Shown here piece by piece: positions 1 to 6,918 of a stretch of DNA of 37,081 bases (positions within the stretch are counted from its first letter, which is position 1; every line of letters starts with the position of its first letter). The position numbers and the translations under genes were made by a program. The stretch lies in the NCBI GenBank assembly GCA_937935255.1, contig CALGXT010000020.1:1-37081 (forward strand). Reading direction: 5' to 3'. The notes beneath the pieces were generated by a model. The model was not told the origin of the DNA. It did no database searches and saw nothing but the letters and a program-made list of their open reading frames with translations. The DNA comes from an uncultured bacterium (lineage in GTDB: Bacteria; Verrucomicrobiota; Kiritimatiellia; PWTM01).

Positions 1-1601
1 TGCCGCCCCGCCCGCCCCGAGCGCCCCGCCCGCCCCGCGAAAAGGTCGCGGAACCGAAACCGCCGTCCGCGCCGCCCCCGCCGCCCCCGCCCGGCGCCCC
101 CTATCAGTTGCCGCCGTTGACGCTGCTGGCGCCGGCGCCGCCGATGGCCGAGCGCGAGATTCGCGGCGATCTCGGCGAAATCGGGCGCACGCTCATCGAA
201 ACCCTCGCCGAATTCAACATCGAGGCCCAACTGACCAATATCGAGCAAGGGCCCGTCGTGACGCGCATCGAATTGCTGCCGGCGCCGGGCGTTCGCGTCG
301 AACGCATCGCCGGGTTGAGCAACAATCTCGCGCTGGCGTTGAAGGCCGAAAGCGTCCGCGTCCAGGCCCCGATCCCCGGCAAAGGCGTCGTGGGCATCGA
401 AGTGCCGAACATCAAGACCACGCTCGTCTATTTGCGCGATGTGCTGGAAAGCGAGGTCTGGCGCAATTCCCGGGCGGCGCTGCCGCTGGCGATCGGCAAG
501 GACGTGGGCGGCCGCGTGATCGTCGCCGATCTGGCGGCCATGCCCCATTTGTTGATCGCGGGCGCGACGGGCTCCGGGAAAACCGTGTGCATGAACTCGC
601 TGCTGGCGGCGCTCCTGATGAGCCGAACGCCCGAACAACTGCGCCTGATGCTGGTGGATCCGAAAATCGTCGAATTCTCGGCCTATAACAACCTGCCGCA
701 CCTGATCGCGCCGGTGATCACGGACGCCAAGAAGGTCGCCCTCGGCCTGCGGTGGGTCATCGCCGAAATGGAGAAGCGGTACAAGCTCTTCGCTCGCGTC
801 GGCGTGCGCAATATCCAGGATTTCAACGCGCGCCCGGTGGAGCGGCAAGCGGAGCTCTTCGCCGACGGCGCCAGGCCCGAAGCCCCGAACGCCGCCGATG
901 GCGGAATCCCGGCGAAATTGCCCTACATCGTCGTGGTCGTGGACGAGCTCGCCGACCTGATGCTGGCGGCGCAAGCGGACATCGAGAACTCGATCGCCCG
1001 CCTCGCACAGCTTTCGCGCGCGGTCGGCATCCACATGATCATCGCGACCCAGCGCCCGTCGGTCAACGTGATCACCGGCACCATCAAAGCCAATTTCCCC
1101 GCGCGCATCGCCTTCCAAGTGGCGCAGAAGGTGGACAGCCGCACCATTCTCGACGCCAACGGCGCCGACAAGCTGCTGGGCAAAGGCGACATGCTGTTTT
1201 TGCCGCCCGGCACCGCCAAAATGATCCGCGCGCAAGGCTGTATGACCTCCGACCGCGAGGTTCACGCCATCGCCGATTTCATCCGCGCGCAAGGCGCGCC
1301 GAATTTCGAGACGGCGATCAAGGAGAAGTTGGAGAAGAAGGGCGTAGATTTGCCGGACATGGAGGAAGACGACGAGTTGATCGAGCAGGCCATCGAGATC
1401 ATCCGCCAAACCCAGCGCGCTTCCACCTCGTCATTGCAGCGGCGGTTGAAAATCGGGTATACCAGGGCCGCGCGGATCATGGACCTGCTGGAAGAGCGCG
1501 GCATCGTCGGGCCGGCGCAAGGATCGGATCCGCGGGAGATTCGCATAGACCTCGACGGCGACATACCTTCGCATGAAGACCCCCCGGCGGATTCTCTCTG
1601 A
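1..1601 (+). CDS. ftsK: FtsK/SpoIIIE DNA translocase, 5' truncated by the window
   Basis: This is the motor half of the septal DNA translocase that pumps chromosome termini through the closing division septum and activates dimer resolution. The frame is open from base 3, with a Pro-rich linker before the family motif LPPLTLL at base 108, so the true start and the N-terminal membrane segments lie outside the window. Walker A (GATGSGKT) is at 561-584 and Walker B (VVVVDELADLM, with Asp-Glu at 942-947) follows. The C-terminal winged-helix gamma domain that reads polar KOPS-type DNA sites occupies about 1370-1575 (QRASTSSLQRRLKIGYTRAARIMD split around the recognition helix). It leads the operon; rodZ starts 24 bases after its stop. 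The order ftsK-rodZ-pgsA resembles spoIIIE-ymfM-pgsA of Firmicutes. Identification is secure. Confidence 0.96.
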   Translation, partial: PPRPPRAPRPPREKVAEPKPPSAPPPPPPPGAPYQLPPLTLLAPAPPMAEREIRGDLGEIGRTLIETLAEFNIEAQLTNIEQGPVVTRIELLPAPGVRVERIAGLSNNLALALKAESVRVQAPIPGKGVVGIEVPNIKTTLVYLRDVLESEVWRNSRAALPLAIGKDVGGRVIVADLAAMPHLLIAGATGSGKTVCMNSLLAALLMSRTPEQLRLMLVDPKIVEFSAYNNLPHLIAPVITDAKKVALGLRWVIAEMEKRYKLFARVGVRNIQDFNARPVERQAELFADGARPEAPNAADGGIPAKLPYIVVVVDELADLMLAAQADIENSIARLAQLSRAVGIHMIIATQRPSVNVITGTIKANFPARIAFQVAQKVDSRTILDANGADKLLGKGDMLFLPPGTAKMIRAQGCMTSDREVHAIADFIRAQGAPNFETAIKEKLEKKGVDLPDMEEDDELIEQAIEIIRQTQRASTSSLQRRLKIGYTRAARIMDLLEERGIVGPAQGSDPREIRIDLDGDIPSHEDPPADSL

Positions 1602-1625
1602 GGCGAAGGGGGCGAACGGAACGGC

Positions 1626-2615
1626 ATGAGCATAGGAACGCAATTGCGAGCGGCGCGCGAGGCCCGCGGCGCCTCGACTTCCGAGGCGGCGGCGGCCACG
1701 CGCATGAAGGTTCAGCACATCGAGGCGCTCGAGCGCGAGGAGTTCTCGGTGTTCGCGGCTCCCATTTATGCGCGCGGTTTTCTTCGGACCTATGCCGCCT
1801 ATCTGGGTATTTCCCCCGATCCCTTGTTGAAGGAATACGCCGCGCGTTACCCGGCCGGCGCGCGACCGCCGATCATTCCCGCCACTGCGGTTCGTCCATC
1901 AAAGCGAACGGAAGAAAAGCCGTTCGGCGGCGGGCCGGCGGCGGAGGCCCCACCGCCCGCCGCGGCGCCATCGGCCCCACCGCCCGCCGCGGCGCCATCG
2001 GTCGCGCCGCCCGCCGCGGCGGCCAGCGCCGATCTCGCGGTTTCTCCCGCGGAAACGCCGCCAGCCCGCGTACGGGCCAACGGCGAAATGGAATTCGCGT
2101 TCGACGCCCCGACGCCCCTTCCGTCCGCAACGCCGACGGCGCCGCCGGAGAAGCCCGGGCCGGCGACATCGCCGGCGCCGAAAACGGCGTCGGAATCCCC
2201 AAAACTTCCTCCCCCTTCCGCGCCCGAACCGCTTCCCACGCCGGCGGAAAAGCCCGAAGAACGCCCGCCGAAAGTGGCGTCGGGCGACGCGCCCCATCTT
2301 TCGGACGCGCCGTTGTTCGAGAAAGCGACGTCGCCGCCGGCGCTTGAAAAACCGACACGCACGAAAGCGCCTCCGCCCGCTTCGCGCGGGGCGCGCAGAG
2401 AATATCCTGTGGGGCGCATTGTTATGGCGGTCGCGGCGGTCCTCCTGATCATGGCGGGCCTCATTGCGCTCCTGCGACCCCGCGCGAGACGAAACGATGT
2501 AACGGCGATTCAACCGGATCGCGGCGAAGGGTCGCCGTTGCTGATCGAGGCGCCGCCCGAACCGATGCTCCTTGATCCTTTCGCTTCCGAGCCGGAGCGC
2601 CGCGCACGCCCGTGA
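1626..2615 (+). CDS. rodZ: RodZ-like cell-shape protein (XRE-type HTH, Pro/Ala linker, one TM)
   Basis: RodZ links MreB filaments to the wall-elongation machinery at the inner membrane. The N-terminal 75 residues form the RodZ-type HTH (LRAAREARG... Y.RGFLR.YA.YLGI). A long Pro/Ala-rich cytoplasmic linker follows, then one membrane segment at about residues 263-283 (IVMAVAAVLLIMAGLIALL). Only about 45 residues follow the membrane segment, so the periplasmic DUF4115-type domain of longer homologues is absent or reduced. The linker contains a 27-base tandem repeat encoding a nine-residue Ala/Pro unit. The ATG at 1626 is chosen because the HTH starts immediately after it; the ribosome binding site is weak, so coupling to ftsK is likely. 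Its stop overlaps the pgsA start by 4 bases. Confidence 0.88.
   Translation: MSIGTQLRAAREARGASTSEAAAATRMKVQHIEALEREEFSVFAAPIYARGFLRTYAAYLGISPDPLLKEYAARYPAGARPPIIPATAVRPSKRTEEKPFGGGPAAEAPPPAAAPSAPPPAAAPSVAPPAAAASADLAVSPAETPPARVRANGEMEFAFDAPTPLPSATPTAPPEKPGPATSPAPKTASESPKLPPPSAPEPLPTPAEKPEERPPKVASGDAPHLSDAPLFEKATSPPALEKPTRTKAPPPASRGARREYPVGRIVMAVAAVLLIMAGLIALLRPRARRNDVTAIQPDRGEGSPLLIEAPPEPMLLDPFASEPERRARP
1947..2027 (+). repeat. 27-bp tandem repeat inside rodZ
   Basis: Two identical 27-base units lie at 1947-1973 and 1974-2000, and a third, diverged unit at 2001-2027. Each encodes nine residues of the Pro/Ala linker (APPPAAAPS type). The exact nucleotide identity of the first two units indicates a recent slippage or duplication event. 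Confidence 0.9.
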
Positions 2616-3238
2616 ATCCGCCTAACGCCTTGAGTCTGAGTCGCATCGCGCTGGCGGCATTGCTGATCCCGCTGCTGTTTCTTCCCCTGCCCTATGGCGC
2701 CAGCGCCGCCCTGGTGGTATTCCTTCTGGCGGCCGTCAGCGATGCGCTGGATGGGCGGCTGGCGCGGCGGGTGTATGGGGTGACCCCGCTCGGCGCGCTG
2801 CTCGATCCGTTGGCGGACAAGGTCCTGATGGCGACGGCGTTTGTCTGCTTTGTCGAACTGCGCACGGCGGATGGGTCGCGATCGCTGGCGCCGGCGTGGG
2901 TCGTCGTGACCATTCTGGCGCGCGAATTTCTGGTGACCGGTCTGCGCGCCGTAGGCGAGCGCCGCGGAAGACACATCCCCGCCGGGCCGTGGGGCAAGCA
3001 TAAGACGGCCTGGCAGATGGTGGCGGTGGGCGCTATACTGCTGGGGTTGGCGATTGCGCGCGACTGGCTGCCGCGGCGGGCGCCGGAACGTTTGCCGGCC
3101 TTTCAAGCCTACTTTGAGTCGGTCGCCTACATTCTTTCGGCGGCGGTCGCAGCCCTGACGGCCGTTTCGGGCTGGGTGTATTTTAGGCAACATCGCGATC
3201 TGCTGGCGGACGCAACGCCCGCCCGCACGGAGACCTGA
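2612..3238 (+). CDS. pgsA: CDP-diacylglycerol--glycerol-3-phosphate 3-phosphatidyltransferase
   Basis: The enzyme makes phosphatidylglycerophosphate from CDP-diacylglycerol and glycerol-3-phosphate, the committed step to phosphatidylglycerol and cardiolipin, in the inner membrane. The CDP-alcohol phosphotransferase signature D-x2-DG-x2-AR-x8-G-x3-D-x3-D is complete in residues about 44-69 (DALDGRLAR, then G, ALLD, PLAD). Several hydrophobic segments follow, and the 208-residue length is close to the family norm. The start is GTG at 2612, overlapping the rodZ stop (GTGA), which implies translational coupling. The neighbouring exbB begins after a single base. A phosphatidylinositolphosphate synthase paralogue is possible in principle, but the operon position beside ftsK favours PgsA. 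Confidence 0.92.
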   Translation: MNPPNALSLSRIALAALLIPLLFLPLPYGASAALVVFLLAAVSDALDGRLARRVYGVTPLGALLDPLADKVLMATAFVCFVELRTADGSRSLAPAWVVVTILAREFLVTGLRAVGERRGRHIPAGPWGKHKTAWQMVAVGAILLGLAIARDWLPRRAPERLPAFQAYFESVAYILSAAVAALTAVSGWVYFRQHRDLLADATPARTET

Positions 3239-3239
3239 C

Positions 3240-3977
3240 ATGCAAATAGGATATCGAACAGTACTGCCGGCGTCGGTTCTCGCGGCGCCTTGGACCGCGG
3301 CGGCGCAATCCGCCGCGACGCCCTCGAACGAGGCCGCCATGACCCTGGGACAAATCATCCAGGCCGGCGGCGCGCTGATGTATGTGTTGGGGGCGCTGTC
3401 CGTGCTGGGCCTGGCGTATGTCATCTATCTGGCCCTTACCCTGCGCTCCTCTGCCGTCATTCCGCGCGCGTTGCGGGAAGACGTCGCCGACGCATTGAGC
3501 GCCGGGCGCATCGAGGAGGCGCGCACGCTGTGCCGCCGAAACCGCTCCGCCTATGCGGCGCTCGCGGACACGGCGCTGGCATGCGTCGAACGCTCGCCCG
3601 CATCGCCCGACAACGCGCTGCTCCAGGAATTGCTGGAGGGCGAAGGGGGACGTCAGGCGAGCCGCATCCAAAATCAGATTCAATATCTTCTCGATATCGC
3701 CGTCGTCGCGCCCATGCTGGGCTTGTTGGGCACCGTGCTCGGCATGCTGCAAGCGTTCAATTCCGTCGCGCTGGATATCGCGAAGGCCCGGCCCCAGGTG
3801 CTGGCCGACGGCGTGGCCAAGGCGCTGATCACCACCGCGGCGGGACTCATCGTCGGCATTCCCGCGATGGTCGCTTACGCCTATTTCCGAGGCAAAGGCG
3901 GGCAATTGGTCTCTCAATTGGAATCGGCGGCCGCCGAACTGCTGCTGCGAATCCCGCGAAAGGACCGGATGCGATGA
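3240..3977 (+). CDS. exbB: MotA/TolQ/ExbB proton-channel protein with N-terminal signal sequence
   Basis: This inner-membrane channel subunit converts proton motive force into work on the outer membrane (TonB- or Tol-type systems). After a probable signal peptide ending near AAAQS come the first membrane segment (about residues 38-63), a cytoplasmic loop, and the paired TolQ/ExbB segments (about 140-165, VVAPMLGLLGTVLGM; and about 180-205, ALITTAAGLIVGIPAMVAYAYF). The GLLGTV and TTAAGL motifs are diagnostic. The extra N-terminal leader makes it longer than classical ExbB. It overlaps exbD by ATGA, so the pair forms one complex. No TonB, Pal or TolB gene is seen in the window, so whether it serves TonB- or Tol-like transport cannot be decided here. 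Confidence 0.9.
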   Translation: MQIGYRTVLPASVLAAPWTAAAQSAATPSNEAAMTLGQIIQAGGALMYVLGALSVLGLAYVIYLALTLRSSAVIPRALREDVADALSAGRIEEARTLCRRNRSAYAALADTALACVERSPASPDNALLQELLEGEGGRQASRIQNQIQYLLDIAVVAPMLGLLGTVLGMLQAFNSVALDIAKARPQVLADGVAKALITTAAGLIVGIPAMVAYAYFRGKGGQLVSQLESAAAELLLRIPRKDRMR

Positions 3978-4387
3978 ACTTTCGACGGCGATGGCGCCCG
4001 GAATCCGCCGGATTTCAGATGGCGCCCATGATTGATGTGGTGTTTCTGCTGCTGTGTTTCTTCGTGGCCACGCAGTTGTTCGCGCAATGGGAGAGCGAGA
4101 TTGATATCCAGCTCCCCACCGCCAAAAAAACCACGACGCCGCAGCGGTTGCCGGGCGAGGTGATCCTCAATGTCCGCGCCGACGGCGCCGTTATCGTCAG
4201 CGGCCGAACACTCGATGCGCAAGGGCTGGATCGTTTGCTGACCCAGCTAGTTGAGGCCTATCCCGGCCAGCCGGTCGTGCTTCGGGCCGACCGGAAGACG
4301 CCCTATCAGCATGTGATTTCCGTGCTCGACGCCTGCCGTCGCGCGGAAATCTGGAATATCGCGTTCGCCACCGCTGTGCCGGAATGA
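3974..4387 (+). CDS. exbD: ExbD/TolR biopolymer transport protein
   Basis: This is the partner of the preceding ExbB: a single-pass inner-membrane protein with a periplasmic domain. It has 137 residues, the family length. The membrane segment carries the conserved proton-relay Asp ([21 protein letters not shown]), followed by the periplasmic fold ([18 protein letters not shown]... [33 protein letters not shown]). The ATG at 3974 overlaps the exbB stop by four bases (ATGA). thiD starts one base after its stop. Assignment to ExbD rather than TolR is by general similarity only. Confidence 0.92.
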   Translation: MNFRRRWRPESAGFQMAPMIDVVFLLLCFFVATQLFAQWESEIDIQLPTAKKTTTPQRLPGEVILNVRADGAVIVSGRTLDAQGLDRLLTQLVEAYPGQPVVLRADRKTPYQHVISVLDACRRAEIWNIAFATAVPE

Positions 4388-4388
4388 C

Positions 4389-5225
4389 ATGAAGCAAACG
4401 AGCCGGAGACGACCCGCGGGGCCCGCCGCGCCGGTCGCCTTGACCGTTGCGGGATCGGACAGCGGCGGCGGCGCCGGTATCCAGGCCGACCTCAAAACCT
4501 TCGAGGCGCTCGGCGTGTTCGGAACCTCGGCGGTGACGTGCGTCACGGCGCAAAATCCCAACGCGGTGACGGGGATCGTCGCGCTCGATCCCGAATTCGT
4601 CGCTCGACAAATCGAGACGGTTTGCGCGGCCTTTCCGGTGCGCGCGGCCAAAACCGGAATGTTGTATTCCGCGGAGATTATCGAAGCGACGGCCCGCGCC
4701 TTGCGGCGTACGCGCGAGATGGCGCTCGTCGTGGATCCCGTGCTGGTGGCCGCCAGCGGCGCTCGGCTGCTTCGAGAGGACGCGGTGGAGAATTTGATCC
4801 GGCGGTTGATTCCGCACGCCTCGATTGTCACGCCGAACATTCCCGAAGGCGAACTCTTGTGGGGGCGTCCGATTCCGGACCCCGCGGCGGCGCGCGCGGC
4901 GGCGCGCGAATTGTGCGACCGCCTGGGAACGCCGATCCTGCTGAAAGGCGGCCATTTGGGGGCGGGCTTTTTCGTCGAGGATTGGCTGGCGCTGCCCGGC
5001 GGACGCCTCGAAATCATCCGCCACCGGCGGCGAGCGGCGGCGGAGACGCACGGCGCCGGCTGCACACTTTCCGCGGCCTTGGCGGCGCTGCTCGCGCGCG
5101 GGTGGGAGCTTGTGGCCGCGGCCCGCGGCGCCTGCGATTTCGTGGCCCGCGCGTTGGCGGCCGCTCAACCCGCGGGGCGCCATCGTCCGCTAAACTTTCG
5201 CGCGGCGGGACGGGCGCTGCGATGA
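4389..5225 (+). CDS. thiD: Hydroxymethylpyrimidine/phosphomethylpyrimidine kinase
   Basis: ThiD phosphorylates HMP twice to give HMP-PP for thiamine diphosphate synthesis, in the cytoplasm. The N-terminus shows the ThiD hallmark [20 protein letters not shown] and the downstream VTAQN motif. The ribokinase-fold ATP/anion-hole motif [16 protein letters not shown] lies near the C-terminus. Its length of 278 residues is normal. The ATG at 4389 follows the exbD stop after one base, the same TGA-C-ATG arrangement as pgsA/exbB. No other thiamine genes are in the window. Pyridoxal kinase of the ThiD/PdxK type is the main alternative. Confidence 0.92.
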   Translation: MKQTSRRRPAGPAAPVALTVAGSDSGGGAGIQADLKTFEALGVFGTSAVTCVTAQNPNAVTGIVALDPEFVARQIETVCAAFPVRAAKTGMLYSAEIIEATARALRRTREMALVVDPVLVAASGARLLREDAVENLIRRLIPHASIVTPNIPEGELLWGRPIPDPAAARAAARELCDRLGTPILLKGGHLGAGFFVEDWLALPGGRLEIIRHRRRAAAETHGAGCTLSAALAALLARGWELVAAARGACDFVARALAAAQPAGRHRPLNFRAAGRALR

Positions 5226-5767
5226 AGCTGTCGAAGCCGCGCCCGCCCACGGCGTTCGAACGTCGAATCTATGCGCTGCTCGAACTCGTGCCGCGAGGCC
5301 GCGTAACCACCTATGGCGCGCTGGCGCAGGCCGTCGGCGGTGTTTCCGCTCGCGCCGTGGGCCAGGCGCTTCGGCGCAATCCGTTCGCGCCCCGCGTGCC
5401 GTGCCATCGCGTCATCGCCGCCGATGGGACGCCGGGCGGATTCAACGGACGCCGCGGCGGCCCCGAACTGCGGCGCAAGCTCGAATTGCTTCGGGCGGAG
5501 GGCGTGCTGTTTGAGCGGGGGCGACTGGCGGATCCTTCTCGAATGCTGCTCGATTCGGCGATTATTGGGGACAGAGCCGGCCGAGCGGCCCGAGATTGCA
5601 CCGCAGAGTCGCCGAGCGCGCAGAGGTCGGAGGTCAGAAAGGTTTCACCGCAGAGGTGCGGAGTAAAAAAGAAGTCATACCAACAGGGGACAGAGAATGT
5701 GGGCCCAACAGGGGACAGAGAATACGGTCGAGGTCCGAGGTCGGAGGTCGGCGCGAGAGCGCCGTAG
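5222..5767 (+). CDS. MGMT-type O6-alkylguanine-DNA alkyltransferase, short form with repeat-derived tail
   Basis: The protein removes alkyl groups from O6 of guanine by suicidal transfer to a cysteine. Residues about 10-105 are the MGMT DNA-binding domain, with the catalytic PCHRV motif (Cys61) and the RAVG.AL.RNP helix. The N-terminal ribonuclease-H-like domain of Ogt/Ada is missing, so the size resembles alkyltransferase-like (ATL) proteins, but ATLs have Trp where this protein keeps Cys. From residue 116 (base 5567) the frame runs into the dispersed-repeat island, giving a low-complexity tail of about 66 residues unlike any domain. The native stop was probably displaced by repeat insertion. 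The start overlaps the thiD stop (ATGA). Confidence 0.85.
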   Translation: MKLSKPRPPTAFERRIYALLELVPRGRVTTYGALAQAVGGVSARAVGQALRRNPFAPRVPCHRVIAADGTPGGFNGRRGGPELRRKLELLRAEGVLFERGRLADPSRMLLDSAIIGDRAGRAARDCTAESPSAQRSEVRKVSPQRCGVKKKSYQQGTENVGPTGDREYGRGPRSEVGARAP

Positions 5768-5786
5768 TGCTCGAGCTTGCGCGAGC
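5764..5786 (+). repeat. GTAG-headed hairpin, CTCGAGC family (REP-like)
   Basis: GTAG at 5764-5767 is followed by an imperfect stem with arms GCTCGAGC and GCGCGAGC around a TT turn. It is the same family as the copy at 25291-25312, and both are preceded by a (GAGGTCG)-GCGC module. A GTAG tetranucleotide 5' of a small hairpin is the signature of REP elements recognised by TnpA-REP (RAYT) proteins. Confidence 0.65.
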
Positions 5787-5793
5787 CGCCCGC

Positions 5794-5818
5794 GGCCCGG
5801 CCGGCGGCCGGGCCCTAC
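5794..5818 (-). repeat. GTAG-headed hairpin, GGCCCGGCC family (REP-like, reverse)
   Basis: On the minus strand GTAG (5818-5815) precedes perfect 9-base arms GGCCCGGCC and GGCCGGGCC separated by three bases. It faces the forward element at 5764-5786, so the two form an inverted pair like a REP doublet. Confidence 0.65.
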
Positions 5819-5832
5819 CGGTCCCCGGGAGG

Positions 5833-5882
5833 GGAGGTCGCGGCGGCCCGCCGCGCCGAAGAAGATGGGGACAGAGAATACG
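5833..5882 (+). repeat. Composite repeat: GC hairpin plus GGGGACAGAGAAT tail
   Basis: A GGAG head is followed by arms CGCGGCGG (5839-5846) and CCGCCGCG (5848-5855), then by a short spacer and GGGGACAGAGAATA. The same hairpin-spacer-tail order is found at 25366-25415 and, in reverse with a decayed hairpin, at 6268-6319. Confidence 0.7.
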
Positions 5883-5885
5883 GTC

Positions 5886-5927
5886 GAGGTCCGAGGTTCG
5901 AGGTCCGAAGTCGGAGGTCGGAGGTCG
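5886..5927 (+). repeat. Heptanucleotide tandem repeat (GAGGTCN)6
   Basis: Six consecutive 7-base units of consensus GAGGTCS run without gaps (one has TTC, one has GAAG). Shorter runs of the same unit occur at 5730-5750 (three units) and around 5626-5639. The period of seven does not preserve a reading frame. Confidence 0.85.
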
Positions 5928-5932
5928 GCGCT

Positions 5933-5958
5933 GTAGCTCCGGCGCTCCGCCGCCGGAG
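5933..5958 (+). repeat. GTAG-headed hairpin, CTCCGGCG family (REP-like)
   Basis: GTAG (5933-5936) is followed by arms CTCCGGCG (5937-5944) and CGCCGGAG (5951-5958) with a six-base loop. Near-identical copies lie at 37019-37044 and, cut by the window end, at 37068-37081. Confidence 0.75.
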
Positions 5959-6103
5959 AGGTCCGAGGTCGGTAGAGCATGTGGGGACAGAGAATAAGAA
6001 GTTTTTGGAGCGAGAATTCATAAGCTAAAATCCATCAACGCAATACAGTATAGGCGGGGATGAAGTTATTGGCAAGCGGCAGGCCCGTATTCTCTCGCGG
6101 CAC

Positions 6104-6132
6104 TGTATCACACTTCGCGAAGTGTGGTACAC
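6104..6132. repeat. 29-base near-palindrome, copy 1
   Basis: The core CACACTTCGCGAAGTGTG (6109-6126) is a perfect 18-base palindrome. It is extended on both sides by TGTA/TACA arms with one T-G mismatch (6108 against 6127). The 29 bases 6104-6132 are identical to 20145-20173, mismatch included. It lies at the centre of the repeat island, between forward and reverse modules. Confidence 0.9.
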
Positions 6133-6169
6133 CGCCGGACACCGGACGATAGCGGGCCTCTATTTCTCT

Positions 6170-6211
6170 GTCCCTTTTGCAGTCCCTTTTGCAATCCTCT
6201 GTCCCTTTGCA
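6170..6211 (-). repeat. 12-base tandem repeat (GTCCCTTTTGCA)
   Basis: Two exact units lie at 6170-6181 and 6182-6193, and an 11-base variant at 6201-6211. Read on the minus strand the units give TGCAAAAGGGAC, a relative of the GGGGACAGAG module. Confidence 0.75.
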
Positions 6212-6267
6212 ATCGAGCTTACGCGCTGACGCTCGCCGCTCGAGGGCAATGTTTGAAGAAGGGTAAA

Positions 6268-6319
6268 CTTCGTTCTCTGTCCCCGTATTCTCCGGCGCAG
6301 CAGGCCGCCGCGCCCTGCC
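6268..6319 (-). repeat. Composite hairpin plus GGGGACAGAGAA repeat, reverse copy
   Basis: Read on the minus strand, GCAG (in place of GTAG) is followed by a decayed GGCGCGGCGG hairpin, then GGAGAATACGGGGACAGAG. This matches the element at 25366-25415 in order and spacing but with several substitutions in one arm, so it is an older copy in inverse orientation. Confidence 0.65.
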
Positions 6320-6400
6320 GTTTTTCCGCGTTCCACGCGTCTTGGCGATGCAATCTCGGGCCGCGCGGCGGGCTCTGTCCCCAGCGGCGCTTACCGATCT

Positions 6401-6868
6401 TCAATCGGCCGCGGCGGCCGCCAACGCCTTCGGGACCGTGTCTTCCGGTTTGACCTTATACCATGCTCCGGCAATTTTCCCCTGCTCATCCACCAGGAAA
6501 GCGGAGCGGATGATGCCGAAATATTTTTTTCCGTACATGGACTTCTCGCCCCACGCGCCCCAGGCCTCCGCGACGGCGTGATCGGGGTCGGAAAGCAAGG
6601 GAAAGCCCAGGCGATATTTGCCGTCGAAGCGGGCTTGATCCTCGGGCGTATCGGGGCTGATCCCCACGGCGGCGATGCCGGCGCGGGACAGCTCCGAAGA
6701 AGCGTCCCGCACTGAACAGGCCTGGGTTGTGCAGCCCGGCGTGTCCGCCTTGGGATAGAAGTACACGAGCAGTTTGCGTCCCTTGAAATCGGCAAGACGT
6801 ACGGTTTTACCGGCGGCGTCTTTCAGCGAGAAGGCCGGCGCGCGATCTCCAATTTTCAATTGCGACAT
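6401..6868 (-). CDS. bcp: Thioredoxin-dependent peroxiredoxin, Bcp/PrxQ type
   Basis: The enzyme reduces hydrogen peroxide and organic peroxides in the cytoplasm using thioredoxin. The peroxidatic Cys46 is in the motif YPKADTPGCTTQAC, and the resolving Cys51 lies five residues on, the typical PrxQ arrangement. The fold-typical GISPDTPEDQARFDGKYRLGFPLLSDPD follows. Its length of 155 residues is normal. A strong ribosome binding site (AAGGAG) precedes the ATG at 6868. The thioredoxin reductase gene at 22.8 kb could feed its reductant. It is separated from the exopolysaccharide operon upstream by an 83-base gap containing a hairpin. Repeat DNA ends about 20 bases past its stop. Confidence 0.95.
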   Translation of the reverse strand: MSQLKIGDRAPAFSLKDAAGKTVRLADFKGRKLLVYFYPKADTPGCTTQACSVRDASSELSRAGIAAVGISPDTPEDQARFDGKYRLGFPLLSDPDHAVAEAWGAWGEKSMYGKKYFGIIRSAFLVDEQGKIAGAWYKVKPEDTVPKALAAAAAD

Positions 6869-6918
6869 GATTTACTCCTTCGACGGCCGATGAACAGCCG
6901 TTTTTCGGGGCAACATAC

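Larger units (their letters stand above)
5567..6382. repeat. Mosaic island of short dispersed repeats between convergent genes
   Basis: This stretch of about 800 bases has no convincing gene beyond the alkyltransferase tail. It is built from modules: GGGGACAGAGAAT (forward at 5686, 5711, 5867 and 5983; a shortened form at 5567), (GAGGTCN)n heptamers, ACCGCAGAG-type motifs (5598, 5648), GTAG-headed hairpins, and a long palindrome. From about 6164 the same modules appear in reverse (CTCTGTCCC at 6164, 6195, 6272 and 6373). Forward copies thus follow the plus-strand gene and reverse copies follow the convergent minus-strand peroxiredoxin, with the palindrome at 6104-6132 between the two orientations. 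The same modules recur at 25.24-25.42 kb and at the window end. Confidence 0.9.

Noticed and set aside
5567-6382. CRISPR array
   Set aside because: Repeats are of several kinds, differ in orientation and spacing, and lack regular spacers. No cas gene is nearby.
5596-6453. Small ORFs inside the first repeat island
   Set aside because: Their translations are made of repeat modules in different frames, with no ribosome binding sites and no conserved content.
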